Notes: generated by a model from the letters alone, not told the origin. DNA of 61,592 bases from Bernardetia sp. (GCF_020630935.1 NZ_JAHDIG010000020.1:1-61592), one strand, 5' to 3'; counted from the first letter of the stretch, positions 1-10,041 are shown. Numbers and translations are program-made.

Positions 1-59
1 ACCTCATTAGATTCAACCAAAATGGTGCTTCTTATTCACGCACTGTTGTTATAGAGTAA
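1..59 (+). CDS. C-terminal end of a T9SS sorting-domain protein (partial)
   Basis: The third plus-strand frame is open from the window edge to TAA at 57-59 and reads LIRFNQNGASYSRTVVIE. This matches the last strand of a type A T9SS C-terminal sorting domain, which usually ends in a pattern like G-hydrophobic-Y-hydrophobic-I/V-R, a short turn, then K/R-x-hydrophobic-x-hydrophobic. The FG-GAP protein at 52140-55550 ends in the same way. A strong terminator follows 25 bases after the stop, which supports this being a real 3' end. Only 18 residues are visible, so the cargo itself cannot be named. Confidence 0.6.
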   Translation, partial: LIRFNQNGASYSRTVVIE

Positions 60-83
60 AGCTAAATAGTAAAATAAATAAAT

Positions 84-116
84 AAAGAGGCTGTCCATTT
101 TGGACAGCCTCTTTTT
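84..116 (+). terminator. Rho-independent terminator after the partial exported-protein gene
   Basis: A perfect 14-bp inverted repeat (AAAGAGGCTGTCCA at 84-97, its complement at 101-114) with a 3-base loop runs into a T run. It ends the plus-strand gene whose stop is at 59. Confidence 0.85.
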
Positions 117-240
117 ATACAGCCATTATTTGTACTTCTACCTTTTATTTGAGTTTTTTAATGATACGGACAAATTTTGTCATTTAAAGCAGCCTTTTGA
201 ACGTAAAAAAGTGACAAAAGACTTTTTTAGTATTGAATAT

Positions 241-363
241 TAAAGTACTGGACATCAATATACATTTACTGTTCTGCAAGTAGTAGAACAAGGAAAAGTA
301 TTGTGGATTGTTTTTTTTAGTGTAACGACACCAATAATTTTTTATCTTATATCCAGTATTCTA
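241..363 (-). repeat. Miniature inverted-repeat element, copy A (degenerate)
   Basis: This 123-bp element starts TAAAGTACTGGACAT and ends with the complement of TAGAATACTGGATAT, so its termini pair at 12 of 15 positions. Its reverse complement aligns along its length with the element at 32821-32941, including the shared inner block GTGTCGTTACACTAAAA. The flanking 9-mers ATTGAATAT (232-240) and ATTAAACAT (364-372) agree at 7 of 9 positions, as expected for an aged 9-bp target duplication. Confidence 0.7.
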
Positions 364-417
364 ATTAAACATACTCGTTATTTAAAACTACATTTATTAT
401 ATGCAATGTATTTAACA

Positions 418-455
418 CAAAACCCTAAGAACTGTTTCAGATTCTTAGGGTTTCA
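418..455 (-). terminator. Terminator of the alpha-2-macroglobulin gene
   Basis: AAACCCTAAGAA (420-431) pairs exactly with 442-453 across a 10-base loop, about 20 bases after the minus-strand stop at 476. On the minus strand it is followed by TTTTGTGTT, a modest T tract. Confidence 0.65.
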
Positions 456-475
456 TTTATAGTTCATTTTATCAA

Positions 476-3400
476 TTACTCCACTACCAAATTACCTGCG
501 CCGTGATAGGAATGATAAGAAGCATCATACATCGCATCAGCACTTACTAAGCCTACTTTATAGTTTCCTTTCGATACGGCTCTTGTCTGATAGTAATAAT
601 ATTGAGGCTTTTTCTTGCTCACATCAGTAAAGATATTCACACGGTCATCTCTAAAGTCAAAATGTTCTGGCGAAGAAGCATCTTTTATCCAATCAAACTG
701 CTGTCCTCCTCCTAATCTTGGATTTTCTATTTCCAAACCAGCAGGTAACATATCAGTAATCACAACATTTTCAATTACATCTACTGACGTAGAAACTACT
801 TCTATTCTGACCACTACAAGCTGATTTTGTTTAATCTTATCTCCTAGCTCATTACCATTCTTATCAAAATATGTACGACGGACACGAATATTTTTATCTT
901 CTTCGATATATTCGCCTTTCAAACTTATTCCTTCTTTCTCCCAAAAATAATATAAATCGCCTTCTCCACTCGTTTGGATAGTAATTTCCTTATCCAACAC
1001 TTGATTTTTTGTAAGAACGACTGTACCGTTTTCGTAAGCAGAAAGTTTTGAACCACCTGCTGAAATTTGTGCTGTAATATTGCTTTGGTTTGCCTTTCGT
1101 GCAAGCTTTCCTAACGCTAAAAATGTAAAAGCGTGTTCTTGTGTATTGAGATAGCGTTTTGCTCTGTACTGCTCTGAAAGCTGTTTGGCAAGCATTCCGA
1201 TTTGTGGATTTTTTGGGTCTTGCTCTATCAAAACATTGAGGGAAATAGCTTGGTCTCTAATATAAGAATAGAAATTTCCTCCTAAAGACTGCTCTGATTT
1301 TTCCCCAGAAAATGCAGGAGGTAAAACGACATTATAACTTGCATTATCTCCTAAGAGTTTATACGTCGCAGCGAGTAAATAACGAGAATCAATCGCTAAT
1401 AAATGCTTATTGGCTTTATAGTAATTCATTGTCGAAACGTCTTGTTTTCCAGCCATTGCCAAAATGTACATAGAGTAGAAAATAGACTTGTCTGCAATCG
1501 GTCTTGAGGTTAGTTGTCCGTTGATGTTGTAATAATACAAACGCTCGGTTGGCTTGTTTTTGATTTTACCAAGCAAATAATCATGAGCTTTTTCCAATAC
1601 ATCATCACTTACTTCATAACCTGCCTTTTTGGCTTCCATTAAGAAATGCGTAGCATAGACAGTTCCCCACCAACTTGGCTCATGTCCACCTTGCCAGTAG
1701 CTTAATCCTCCTTCGTAAAGCTGCATAGATTGAAGTTTACCAATCGCAAAACGCACATTCTCATCTGGATTGAGGTTGTAACTAAGTGATTTTCCAATAG
1801 ATTCGGCAATATCTTTTACATAGAGTTGAGGGAAAGCACTTGAAGTAGTTTGTTCTACACAGCCATACGGATAACGTACCAAATAATCTAATGATTTGAC
1901 AAACTGCACCATTGGCGATTTGCTCACAACAAGTTTTGCATTAGCAGAACTCGGAACATAATCGTGTTTGAAACTAAGCGTTTTGCTTTTTCCTCCTTCT
2001 ACACTTCCTGCATCGGATTCTTTCAGAAGAGAAGTAAACGGACGAACGGTAATATCTGTTGTTTGATTGAACTTTTCACCTAAAGCTGCCACTTCTACAT
2101 CAATATTTGCCGTTCCGACAGTTTCAATAGCATTGATTTTGAAATTTACTTTTGCTTCGCTATTTGGTTGAATCGTAACGGTTTGAGAAGTAGCTCCATC
2201 TGGAGAAACTCCTCCTTTTGTTTTTAATGTAACGGTAGCTTGTGCCACTTTATCAGTAGTGTTGCTCATCGTTACAGGCATCGTAATTTTGTCTTTCGGA
2301 CTTAAAAAACGAGGAATACCAGCCGAAATAACAATAGGGTCAGCTACTTTCATATTTGCCGTAGCCGAACCAAATTTTGCTCCCTGTACGGCAACTGCCA
2401 TAATTCTCAAATCTCCTGAAAACTGTGGTACATCTATTTCGTAATTTACTTCGCCTTTTGAATTGGTTTTTAATGTTCCAGACCAAAATGACACAGGTTT
2501 TACACGCTTATTTGCCATCGGATTAGTTCGGTTGCCTAAATCATAACCACCTGCACCAAAATTCTGAATGTTTGCCTTAAACTCTGGGTACAAACGCTCA
2601 TACATATCAAATGCTTTTACACCTAACGCTCTTTTTTGGAAGAAATAATTGTATGGGTCTGGTGTTTGGAAATTTTTGATAAGCAAAATCCCTTCATCAA
2701 CGGCTGCAATCGTAACTTCTACATTTTCCATTGGTCTGCCTGTCTTGACGATAATATTCTGTTTTTGAGACGAACGAATACGTTCTGGAACAGTGATTTC
2801 TAAATCAATCTTGTGTTCCTTTTCATTTTCTACTGTAATAGGAATATAGCCGTGAGCCACTGTAAGAGGAACATCTGTATTCGAAAGTGGACGAATAAGT
2901 GTTGCACTTACATAAACATTTGGCAAATGCTCATCTGTAAGAGGAATATCTAACGAAGCCGAACGATTCTGAACATCAACATATTTGTGTTCTATAACAT
3001 TGTCTTTTTCCAATGTAACGAGCATTCGCCCAGAAAAAGGAGCTTTAAAAAGAACTTTTGCCGTTTCACCAGCATTATATTTCTTTTTATTTAAAGTAAT
3101 ATCAATCTGTCCAGCTTTATCAACTTTGAAAGAAGAATTGGAAACTGAGCCATAATAATACGCATAGAAATTGGTAGAAACGTAGGTTTCAGCTTCTGGA
3201 AGAAAAACACGCACCTCATAACGAGAAGAAATTTTTGGTGTGAAGGTAATAGAAGTTCCAGAAGGATTAATTTGCATCTGCTTATCATATTCTACAATTT
3301 CCTTATACTTAGAAACATACGTATAACGGTCATTATAATCTCGTTCCAAAACTGTCTGCCAATCATAGCGAATTACTTGTACTTTTGCCTTTGCAGAAAT

Positions 3401-5950
3401 GGCTTTTCCCTCATAATCCAAAGCAATTAAAGGAAAATTCAGAGGCTGATTTAATCCAATCCAATAATAATCTAATCCTTTTATTCCTAAGAAATAAGGT
3501 TGTGTAATGATGTCAAAACTCTTGCGTGAACCCACAGGACGACCTGTCTCATCAAAAACGGTGGTGTAAAATGTTCCTTGCATCAAGCCAAGATTTTTGA
3601 AAAACTCTGGAATTTCGACACTTTCATTTACTTTTCCTTGTAAATCTGTCTCTCCAGTATTTTCGTATTCTTCATACGATGGCATATTGTTGCCAATATT
3701 GAGGAAGAAATTGTAATCCTTGTATTTTGCATCTTTAGCTTGAAATGCCTTTTTGTTGTAGGTCATTCGCACTTCATAATTTCGCTCTGCTGCTGGAGGA
3801 CCGAAAAGATTTGTAGCTGTAGCTTCTAAATTTATGGCTTGTCCACTCTTTATAGATTTTTCATTAACATCTGAAACTACTTTTATACGCTGTGGCATAA
3901 ACTCTTCTACATTGATGTTTCTTGAAGCAAGCAAAACATCATTAGACGTATAAACTTCAATCGTATAGCTTCCTGTTACACTCGTATTTGGAAGTGGAAT
4001 GGTAGCTGCAAATGTTCCTTCTTCTGAAAGGCGATTTTGTTTTTCAACTAACTTTCTACCATTTGGCATCAATATTTTCCATTTTACAGGAATTTGCCCT
4101 ACACTTTTCCAATCATCCCAATTTCTAATAATGGCTTTAAAACTAATTTTTTCATCTGGACGATATAAATTTCTTTCTGGGTAGATGAAAGATTGATAAC
4201 CTCCTCTAGTTGGATAAATACCGTCAGTTTCAAATCCGTAGGTCGAAACTTCATTTTGTGATAAATGAATGTAGCTAAAATCGTTTCCTTTCTGCGCTGT
4301 GATGAGACGGAAATTATATTTTTCTTCTAATTTATTTAAGCCTGTAAATTTGGCTACTCCGTTAGCGTCTGTTCTTGTAGTTTGGATAGTTTGGTTACTC
4401 GTACTGATAAGGCGCATTTGAGTTCCTTCCTCTGGAGTAGCATCCATAATAGAATTGGTAAAGACAAAAATCTCATCATCACTTCTACGAACAATGAAAC
4501 CCAAATCAGACACACAAACAATTTGACGGTCTTTTACCCAACGGTCGTCTTTTGAACGCACTACCACATAATAAATTCCTTCAAACGGACGGTTATCACT
4601 CGCCACCACCTCACGCATATCAATTGCATAACTGCTGCCAGCCTTTTTGAAATCTGTGATTTTCATATCTTTTCTCAAGACCAAATCACCATAATTTTGC
4701 TGGTCATTACCATAAAAATAGCTATCCATATCAGAGTAATCGTATAGACCAACTACCTCTCTCAAAAAATGCTGAAGGTTATTTTCATAAATTTTGTAAA
4801 CTTCTAATTCCACTTCATCAAATCCATAAATATTTACGCCTATATTGCGCTCTCCTTTAGAAGTTAAGTAGGAAGCCTTACCATCTACAAAGTTTATTTC
4901 TTGCTGTGCTCCTCCAAAAAGCAAAACGTGTTGATATTCGGCTGCGAGTTTTGTTCCAAAAACTCCTTTCAAATTCTCTTTTATTGTAAGCTGATAATTT
5001 GTCTCCTCCTTAAAATTAGCTTTTACTAAAAATCCTGCATCCGTTTTTTCTATTTCTGTACGAAGCTGTGGTGTAATAGAAATAAGGTCTTTGATTTGAG
5101 CTTCGTTTTGCTGTACGCTTTGATTGGTCAGAACTCTCACTATCATTTTCCCATTCATCTTGTACGAACTCACTTGCGTAATTTCAAAAGTCTGTGGGTC
5201 TGGAATGTCTGTTTTATACGACATTGCTGGTGCTGTGCCGTCGCCTTTTTCCATTTTCAAACCTTCTTTGATTTTGATAGAAAGTTTTTTTCCTGCAAGT
5301 TCTTTGCTATCTGTGGTAGTTGGCTTTACGACCAAACGAATATTTTTTCCTGCTTCACTACTTTTTAGGCTATATTTTGCCTCTGTTCCGTTTCCACTTT
5401 CAGAATTTCCCAATGTAGAAAGCGAAAGCAAACTATTCAAAGCACTAGGATTGATTTCATAATTAAAAAGTAGGTTTAAAAGTAATTCTGGCGAGCCATT
5501 CGCATCCGTACTCCAGTAGGCTTGCGCTGTCGAAAGGTCAAGATAAGGTGTATGAAATTCAAATTTTTTCTCTTTATCCACCTCAACATTTTTCTTTGTC
5601 AGTTCTGCAATCAAATTTTGAGTGAGCTTTACTTGGTATTTTGTATTGGGAGAAAACCCTTCATCAGGCGAGAAAATAAGTGTTGTTGGGCTTGTCCATT
5701 TGAATTTCCCTTTTACTTTTGGATTTATATCTAAATACTCAATTTCTTGCCATACATCTAGCTGTTCTGGCTTGGCAATCGCTTGATTGAAGGTAAAAGT
5801 AAGATTTTGTTGGAGGGCAATTTGCTCACCAAAATTTTGGTCAATGACTTGTAGCTTTTCTGTAGTGGCGCAAGAGACAAGCCAAAGTAAGAATCCTATT
5901 CCTAAAACAGAGAAGACAGTTTTATAGGATTTGTTAGTTAAATTGTTCAT
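476..5950 (-). CDS. Alpha-2-macroglobulin family lipoprotein with thioester motif
   Basis: Bacterial alpha-2-macroglobulins are thought to trap proteases entering the periplasm, using a bait region and an internal thioester. The 1824-residue length fits the large bacterial family. Residues 1-27 form a lipoprotein signal peptide with lipobox LVSC and lipidation Cys27. The thioester motif CVEQ lies at Cys1364-Gln1367 in the context PYGCVEQTTSS, so the thioester can form. A typical MG2-like segment (YPERNLYRPDEKISFKA) lies near residues 590-610. The C-terminal third has the alpha-helical thioester domain and receptor-binding-like strands. It has its own terminator at 418-455. No penicillin-binding protein 1C gene, the frequent neighbour in proteobacteria, adjoins it. 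Family assignment is secure; the target protease is unknown. Confidence 0.95.
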   Translation of the reverse strand: MNNLTNKSYKTVFSVLGIGFLLWLVSCATTEKLQVIDQNFGEQIALQQNLTFTFNQAIAKPEQLDVWQEIEYLDINPKVKGKFKWTSPTTLIFSPDEGFSPNTKYQVKLTQNLIAELTKKNVEVDKEKKFEFHTPYLDLSTAQAYWSTDANGSPELLLNLLFNYEINPSALNSLLSLSTLGNSESGNGTEAKYSLKSSEAGKNIRLVVKPTTTDSKELAGKKLSIKIKEGLKMEKGDGTAPAMSYKTDIPDPQTFEITQVSSYKMNGKMIVRVLTNQSVQQNEAQIKDLISITPQLRTEIEKTDAGFLVKANFKEETNYQLTIKENLKGVFGTKLAAEYQHVLLFGGAQQEINFVDGKASYLTSKGERNIGVNIYGFDEVELEVYKIYENNLQHFLREVVGLYDYSDMDSYFYGNDQQNYGDLVLRKDMKITDFKKAGSSYAIDMREVVASDNRPFEGIYYVVVRSKDDRWVKDRQIVCVSDLGFIVRRSDDEIFVFTNSIMDATPEEGTQMRLISTSNQTIQTTRTDANGVAKFTGLNKLEEKYNFRLITAQKGNDFSYIHLSQNEVSTYGFETDGIYPTRGGYQSFIYPERNLYRPDEKISFKAIIRNWDDWKSVGQIPVKWKILMPNGRKLVEKQNRLSEEGTFAATIPLPNTSVTGSYTIEVYTSNDVLLASRNINVEEFMPQRIKVVSDVNEKSIKSGQAINLEATATNLFGPPAAERNYEVRMTYNKKAFQAKDAKYKDYNFFLNIGNNMPSYEEYENTGETDLQGKVNESVEIPEFFKNLGLMQGTFYTTVFDETGRPVGSRKSFDIITQPYFLGIKGLDYYWIGLNQPLNFPLIALDYEGKAISAKAKVQVIRYDWQTVLERDYNDRYTYVSKYKEIVEYDKQMQINPSGTSITFTPKISSRYEVRVFLPEAETYVSTNFYAYYYGSVSNSSFKVDKAGQIDITLNKKKYNAGETAKVLFKAPFSGRMLVTLEKDNVIEHKYVDVQNRSASLDIPLTDEHLPNVYVSATLIRPLSNTDVPLTVAHGYIPITVENEKEHKIDLEITVPERIRSSQKQNIIVKTGRPMENVEVTIAAVDEGILLIKNFQTPDPYNYFFQKRALGVKAFDMYERLYPEFKANIQNFGAGGYDLGNRTNPMANKRVKPVSFWSGTLKTNSKGEVNYEIDVPQFSGDLRIMAVAVQGAKFGSATANMKVADPIVISAGIPRFLSPKDKITMPVTMSNTTDKVAQATVTLKTKGGVSPDGATSQTVTIQPNSEAKVNFKINAIETVGTANIDVEVAALGEKFNQTTDITVRPFTSLLKESDAGSVEGGKSKTLSFKHDYVPSSANAKLVVSKSPMVQFVKSLDYLVRYPYGCVEQTTSSAFPQLYVKDIAESIGKSLSYNLNPDENVRFAIGKLQSMQLYEGGLSYWQGGHEPSWWGTVYATHFLMEAKKAGYEVSDDVLEKAHDYLLGKIKNKPTERLYYYNINGQLTSRPIADKSIFYSMYILAMAGKQDVSTMNYYKANKHLLAIDSRYLLAATYKLLGDNASYNVVLPPAFSGEKSEQSLGGNFYSYIRDQAISLNVLIEQDPKNPQIGMLAKQLSEQYRAKRYLNTQEHAFTFLALGKLARKANQSNITAQISAGGSKLSAYENGTVVLTKNQVLDKEITIQTSGEGDLYYFWEKEGISLKGEYIEEDKNIRVRRTYFDKNGNELGDKIKQNQLVVVRIEVVSTSVDVIENVVITDMLPAGLEIENPRLGGGQQFDWIKDASSPEHFDFRDDRVNIFTDVSKKKPQYYYYQTRAVSKGNYKVGLVSADAMYDASYHSYHGAGNLVVE

Positions 5951-6159
5951 AGAAATTTGATGTATATGTCGTTGGTGAGGATACCAACAACGGCGAAGTT
6001 AGAATTTAGGTAAAATTTGGAAAACATTTATAATTGTTAATACGATGCCATTTAGCAAAAAATTGCATATCAAAAGTTAGTATTTTTTTAGATTTTTTCC
6101 AAAAAACACCTTAACAATAAAAAGTTTATTTTTATGTTCTTGGCAAGAAAAAACATAAC

Positions 6160-8229
6160 TTACTCTCTCTCTTCCTTAATCTGTGAAATTGCTATTTCTA
6201 TATTTTTCTTTATGGATTCTATTCGCTGTGTAAGTTCGCTTATTTGGCTTCCTTGAGAAAGCATTCTTCGAAGTTGATTTATCTGTGTTTCTAACTCCCT
6301 TACTTCCAAAAGACGTAAAGTCGCACGCACTTTATGATGTACTAAAGCAAGTTGGGTTTCATAATCTGGAAGATGTGTAGATTCCAAAATTCTATTAAAC
6401 TCTATCAAATCAGCTTCACTAAGTTCTAAGAGCTCAGCATAAAATGCCTTATCTGCCCCTGCAAGATTTTTGAAGTAAGAATAATTTAGATTTTGCTTAA
6501 CCAAATTATCATTTGAAGCCTCCTTTTGTAACTGTAATTGTGTGTAACTGTGTTGAGCAATTTTTTGATACAACTCATTTGGATTGAAAGGTTTACTTAA
6601 AAAATCATTCATTCCTACCTGTACGATTCGCTCTCTTTCATTGAGCAGAGTAGAGGCTGTTAGGGCAATGATAGGTGTAAACTTATCTGTATTTGCCTCT
6701 AAGAGTCTAATTTGGCGAGCTGCCTCATATCCATCCATAACAGGCATTTGCAAATCCATCAGAACTACATCAAAATCGTGTTTTTTAAATAAATCTAAGG
6801 CTACTTGTCCATTTTCTGCGACATAAAACTTAGCTCCCCAAGTATTGAGAAATTTCTTTACCAAAATCTGATTGACTTTATTATCTTCAACAATCAGAAT
6901 ATTTACTCCTCTTAGGTTTTTGATATTTACGGTATCAGGAAGATGAGTGGCAATAGGCTTTGATTTTCCTATTTTAAAACCTAGTTGGAAACTGAAGGTA
7001 GAACCCACCATAAGCGTACTCATTACATTGATAGTTCCTCCTTGCAACTCTACAAGTTGTTTTGTAATAGCAAGTCCTAAACCCGTACCTCCATATTTAC
7101 GAGAAGTGTCTTCTTCTGCTTGGGAAAAATCTTCAAAAATAGCATTAATTTTTTCTGGTGAAATGCCTATTCCTGTATCTGAAACAGCAAAAAGTAGTTC
7201 TACTTTTTCAGTTTTGTGATGTAAAAGTCTCGTAGTAATAGTAACTGTTCCTTCTTCTGTAAACTTTATAGCATTTCCAATAAGATTATTTAAAATTTGA
7301 GAAAGACGTGTTGAATCTCCAATAAGTGCATTTGGTATATTTTTATCAATATTGGTACGAAGCAATACATTTTTTTCATCGGCTCTAGCCTTAAAAATTT
7401 CTACTGTATTTTGGATAAGTGCTGGTAAGTCAAACTGAGTTTGTTCAAAAGCCATTTTTCCAGCTTCCATTTTAGAAATATCCAAGACGCTATTGATAAG
7501 TGAAAGAAGATTTTGCGCCGAAAACTCCAATATTTCAATATTTTCAGCCATTTCTCCTTCTAGCTTATCGCTTTTGAGCAAGTGCGTCATGCCTATAATA
7601 GCATTTAGAGGTGTTCTAATTTCATGGCTCATGGTAGAAAGAAATTGTTCTTTCATTTTTGTAGCAGCTTCTGCTTGCTCTTTTGCTTTTTTCAAATCTT
7701 CGTTGGTAGCCATTAGTTCAGCTGTGCGCTCCTTCACTTTGCTTTCCAAACCTTCATTTGCTGTTTTGAGAGCATTTACTAACTGTCTGTTTTCTGTACG
7801 AAGTGCATACGTTTCAAGAGCTTTGTCTATAGTAAGGAGCATTTCGTCTTTGTTCCATGGCTTTACCAAATACCTAAAAATACCACACTTATTGATAGCA
7901 CGCATAATGTCTTCCGTGTCACTATAAGCTGTCAGAATGATACGCACCGTATTAGGAAAACTTTCAGCTACTCTTTCCAAAAATTCAACTCCTGTCATCT
8001 CTGGCATTTTTTGGTCAGAAATAACAAGTTGAATATCGTTGTTTTCTAAAATCTCTAAACCTTCTTTTCCAGAGATGGCTGTAAAAATTTTGTAATGTCT
8101 TCTAAACGAACTCTTGAAAATACGCAAATTACTTTCCTCATCATCTACATATAAGATAGAAGATGTCTTTTTAGAACTGGCTTGTGTATTATTAGGTAAT
8201 ATGGTTGTGTTATGTGTGGAATCAGACAT
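6160..8229 (-). CDS. Hybrid sensor histidine kinase: REC-HisKA-HATPase-REC-Hpt
   Basis: This is a cytoplasmic phosphorelay protein with no membrane segment. Domain order: an N-terminal receiver (about 22-140, acceptor Asp72 in SDQKMPEMTG), a coiled coil (about 145-195), HisKA with phospho-acceptor His202 in STMSHEIRTPLNAIIGM, an ATPase domain (N box near 316-324, DTGIGISP at 351-358, GTGLGLAI at 381-388), a second receiver (about 442-560, Asp492 in LMDLQMPVMDG), and a C-terminal Hpt-like helical segment with candidate His632 in LVHHKVRATL. The N-terminal receiver suggests input from an upstream kinase rather than from a ligand. All catalytic residues are present. No dedicated response regulator lies beside it, so the output is unknown. 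Confidence 0.93.
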   Translation of the reverse strand: MSDSTHNTTILPNNTQASSKKTSSILYVDDEESNLRIFKSSFRRHYKIFTAISGKEGLEILENNDIQLVISDQKMPEMTGVEFLERVAESFPNTVRIILTAYSDTEDIMRAINKCGIFRYLVKPWNKDEMLLTIDKALETYALRTENRQLVNALKTANEGLESKVKERTAELMATNEDLKKAKEQAEAATKMKEQFLSTMSHEIRTPLNAIIGMTHLLKSDKLEGEMAENIEILEFSAQNLLSLINSVLDISKMEAGKMAFEQTQFDLPALIQNTVEIFKARADEKNVLLRTNIDKNIPNALIGDSTRLSQILNNLIGNAIKFTEEGTVTITTRLLHHKTEKVELLFAVSDTGIGISPEKINAIFEDFSQAEEDTSRKYGGTGLGLAITKQLVELQGGTINVMSTLMVGSTFSFQLGFKIGKSKPIATHLPDTVNIKNLRGVNILIVEDNKVNQILVKKFLNTWGAKFYVAENGQVALDLFKKHDFDVVLMDLQMPVMDGYEAARQIRLLEANTDKFTPIIALTASTLLNERERIVQVGMNDFLSKPFNPNELYQKIAQHSYTQLQLQKEASNDNLVKQNLNYSYFKNLAGADKAFYAELLELSEADLIEFNRILESTHLPDYETQLALVHHKVRATLRLLEVRELETQINQLRRMLSQGSQISELTQRIESIKKNIEIAISQIKEERE

Positions 8230-8269
8230 TTTATAGATTTTCTTATCAAAGATATTTTTTTATTATCAG

Positions 8270-8788
8270 CTAATATTTCTTTATAGAATTTATTTCTTTT
8301 CGTATTTGATTTCTAGTTAAAAAATTCCATTTACTTGTTCTCCCATCAAAAATAAATCTTGCACTTGGTATGTACCCTCCCTCTACTGAATCACAAAAGT
8401 CAGTGGCTAAAGTTATTTTTTTTCTACTCATAGAAACAATTTGAGTAGTGCGTATATCCACATCGATAGTATCTTCACTTAAAACACGATGGCAAATATG
8501 ATAAATGATTTTACCTGAGTTTTGCTTAAATGGTTTTTCTAATACAGAATAATAACTTGTTGTGTTATCAAAAAATATAAATTGATTTAGTTTGCTTTTT
8601 TGATTTGATAAATGTTTAGAAAAATCTGTCTGAACAAGAATTTCACTTTTATCCTTCTCTTCTAGCTCATCTGAAAATACAGAAAATAATGTCTTTTGGT
8701 AAAATGTAATCAACAAAGAGTCAGCAACATTTTGCCCAAACGAATATTGTGATAGAAAGAGCAATACAAAAATAATTAACGTCCTCAT
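8270..8788 (-). CDS. Small secreted protein of unknown function
   Basis: I do not recognise the family. The longest frame begins at a TTG overlapping the upstream stop. The ATG at 8786-8788 is the better start because it places a typical signal peptide (MRTLIIFVLLFLSQYSFGQ) at the N terminus, giving 172 residues. The rest is a mixed strand-helix protein with no membrane segment, so a periplasmic or outer-surface location is likely. Its start lies 27 bases after the stop of the RNA methyltransferase gene, so the two are probably co-transcribed. The histidine kinase gene follows 41 bases downstream. Confidence 0.75.
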   Translation of the reverse strand: MRTLIIFVLLFLSQYSFGQNVADSLLITFYQKTLFSVFSDELEEKDKSEILVQTDFSKHLSNQKSKLNQFIFFDNTTSYYSVLEKPFKQNSGKIIYHICHRVLSEDTIDVDIRTTQIVSMSRKKITLATDFCDSVEGGYIPSARFIFDGRTSKWNFLTRNQIRKEINSIKKY

Positions 8789-8814
8789 CAAGTTATAGTT
8801 AGTTCTTAGAAAGT

Positions 8815-9351
8815 TCAACTAAATATATTCATTTTTTCAGTACAATGCCAAAGTATTATGCCCAAACTTACAGAAACATTTAATGAATGCTTTGTACCAA
8901 ATTGAGGAATTTCTAAAGCAGTATCACAGTTTTGTAATACTTCTGCATCTACTCCAAAGGCTTCATTTCCAAACACAAAAGCATATTTTTCTTCTTGATT
9001 TGGTAAAAAATCACCAAGTTTCTGACTTTCTGTGGTTTGTTCGATAGCAGTAATACTATATCCCTTTTGGCGAAGTGCATCAATGGCAGCATTTGTTGTC
9101 TCAAAATACTCCCACTCTACCGATTCTGTTGCTCCTAAAGCCGTCTTTTGAATCTCTCGGTGTGGAGGTTTTGCTGTGATACCACAAAGCATAATTTTCT
9201 CAATAGAGAATGCATCAGATGTTCTGAAAGCTGCCCCCACATTGTGTGCGCTTCTGACATTGTCCAATACAATAACGATGGGTTGCTTTTTTTGTTCTTT
9301 AAATTCTTCTATTCCAATTCTGCCCAAATTTTCTAAAGAGAGTTGTTTCAT
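8815..9351 (-). CDS. SpoU/TrmH-family RNA 2'-O-methyltransferase
   Basis: This 178-residue protein is close to the minimal SPOUT methyltransferase size. The three family motifs are visible: motif 1 with LDNVRSAHNVGAAFRTSDAF near 29-48, motif 2 with FVFGNEAFGVD near 130-140, and motif 3 with EIPQFGTKHSLNVSVSLGI near 147-165. The knotted C-terminal half binds S-adenosylmethionine, and the motif 1 Arg and motif 3 Asn/Ser are the usual catalytic residues. Substrates of the family are tRNA or rRNA riboses. No N-terminal RNA-binding extension is present, so the exact target cannot be read from the sequence. Confidence 0.92.
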   Translation of the reverse strand: MKQLSLENLGRIGIEEFKEQKKQPIVIVLDNVRSAHNVGAAFRTSDAFSIEKIMLCGITAKPPHREIQKTALGATESVEWEYFETTNAAIDALRQKGYSITAIEQTTESQKLGDFLPNQEEKYAFVFGNEAFGVDAEVLQNCDTALEIPQFGTKHSLNVSVSLGIILWHCTEKMNIFS

Positions 9352-9432
9352 TGAAGATTTATATAATATGTGATAATTAATGACAAATTTACACGTTTTT
9401 TAAGAATTTAGCATTATCAGAAGCAGACTTTG

Positions 9433-10041
9433 CTATGCTCTTCTTTTTTTCTTTCTATAATTGGTAGAAGGAATATATCCTCCTCTGAATAGCTTTCCTA
9501 TATTCATTTCCAATTTTTCTGAAAAGGTTTTCTGACAGGTAATTTCCATTTTCTCAAAACCTTTTATGGCTAACTGTGCTGTTGCATCACTATCTGAACC
9601 TGCTCTATGGTGGCGAAAATAAATTTCATTTTGGTTACAAAGCGTCTTTAAATCGTAGCGAGGCATATCTGTCCAAATTTTTCTAGCAAAAAGATAGCTA
9701 CAAGAATATGACAAATCTGGATAAGGCAAATTATAAGAATCTAATGTTTTACGAAGCACTGAAAAATCAAAACTAGCATTATGGGCTATCAAAAATTGAT
9801 TTTCCACCAACTCTTTCAGTTCTGACTCCCAAAGCTGGTCAAAACGAGGCTGCTCCCAAACATCGGCTGCCGTAATGCCGTGGATAGAAATATTGATAGG
9901 GTCAAAATGATTGATTTTAGGACGAATGAGCCACGATTTTGTTTCTGTAATTTCGTTATCTTTGACAAAAGTAAGTCCTATTTCACAGGCACTATTTCTG
10001 TATTTATTTGCTGTTTCGAAATCTATTGTTATAAAATCCAT
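9433..10041 (-). CDS. DEDDh 3'-5' exonuclease (DnaQ/epsilon-like)
   Basis: The exonuclease fold is clear from its three metal-binding motifs: Exo I with Asp7 and Glu9 (TIDFET), Exo II with Asp92 (AHNASFD), and Exo III epsilon with His145 and Asp150 (HHRAGSDSDAT). At 202 residues it is a single-domain protein lacking any BRCT or polymerase fusion, so a repair or RNA-trimming exonuclease is as likely as a polymerase III proofreading subunit. It ends in a basic tail (YRKKKRRA). It lies 81 bases upstream of the RNA methyltransferase gene on the same strand. Confidence 0.92.
   Translation of the reverse strand: MDFITIDFETANKYRNSACEIGLTFVKDNEITETKSWLIRPKINHFDPINISIHGITAADVWEQPRFDQLWESELKELVENQFLIAHNASFDFSVLRKTLDSYNLPYPDLSYSCSYLFARKIWTDMPRYDLKTLCNQNEIYFRHHRAGSDSDATAQLAIKGFEKMEITCQKTFSEKLEMNIGKLFRGGYIPSTNYRKKKRRA

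Larger units (their letters stand above)
117..475. other. Intergenic stretch holding a degenerate miniature repeat and a terminator
   Basis: No gene is supported here. The stretch holds the oldest-looking copy of the miniature repeat (241-363) and the hairpin at 418-455 that ends the convergent minus-strand gene. Outside these I see only AT-rich DNA. Confidence 0.6.

Noticed and set aside
8789-8818. TTG-initiated extension of the small secreted protein
   Set aside because: The extension puts ten polar residues before a normal signal peptide; the ATG at 8786-8788 is preferred. The same reasoning applies at 14628, 21094, 36564, 40474 and 60314.
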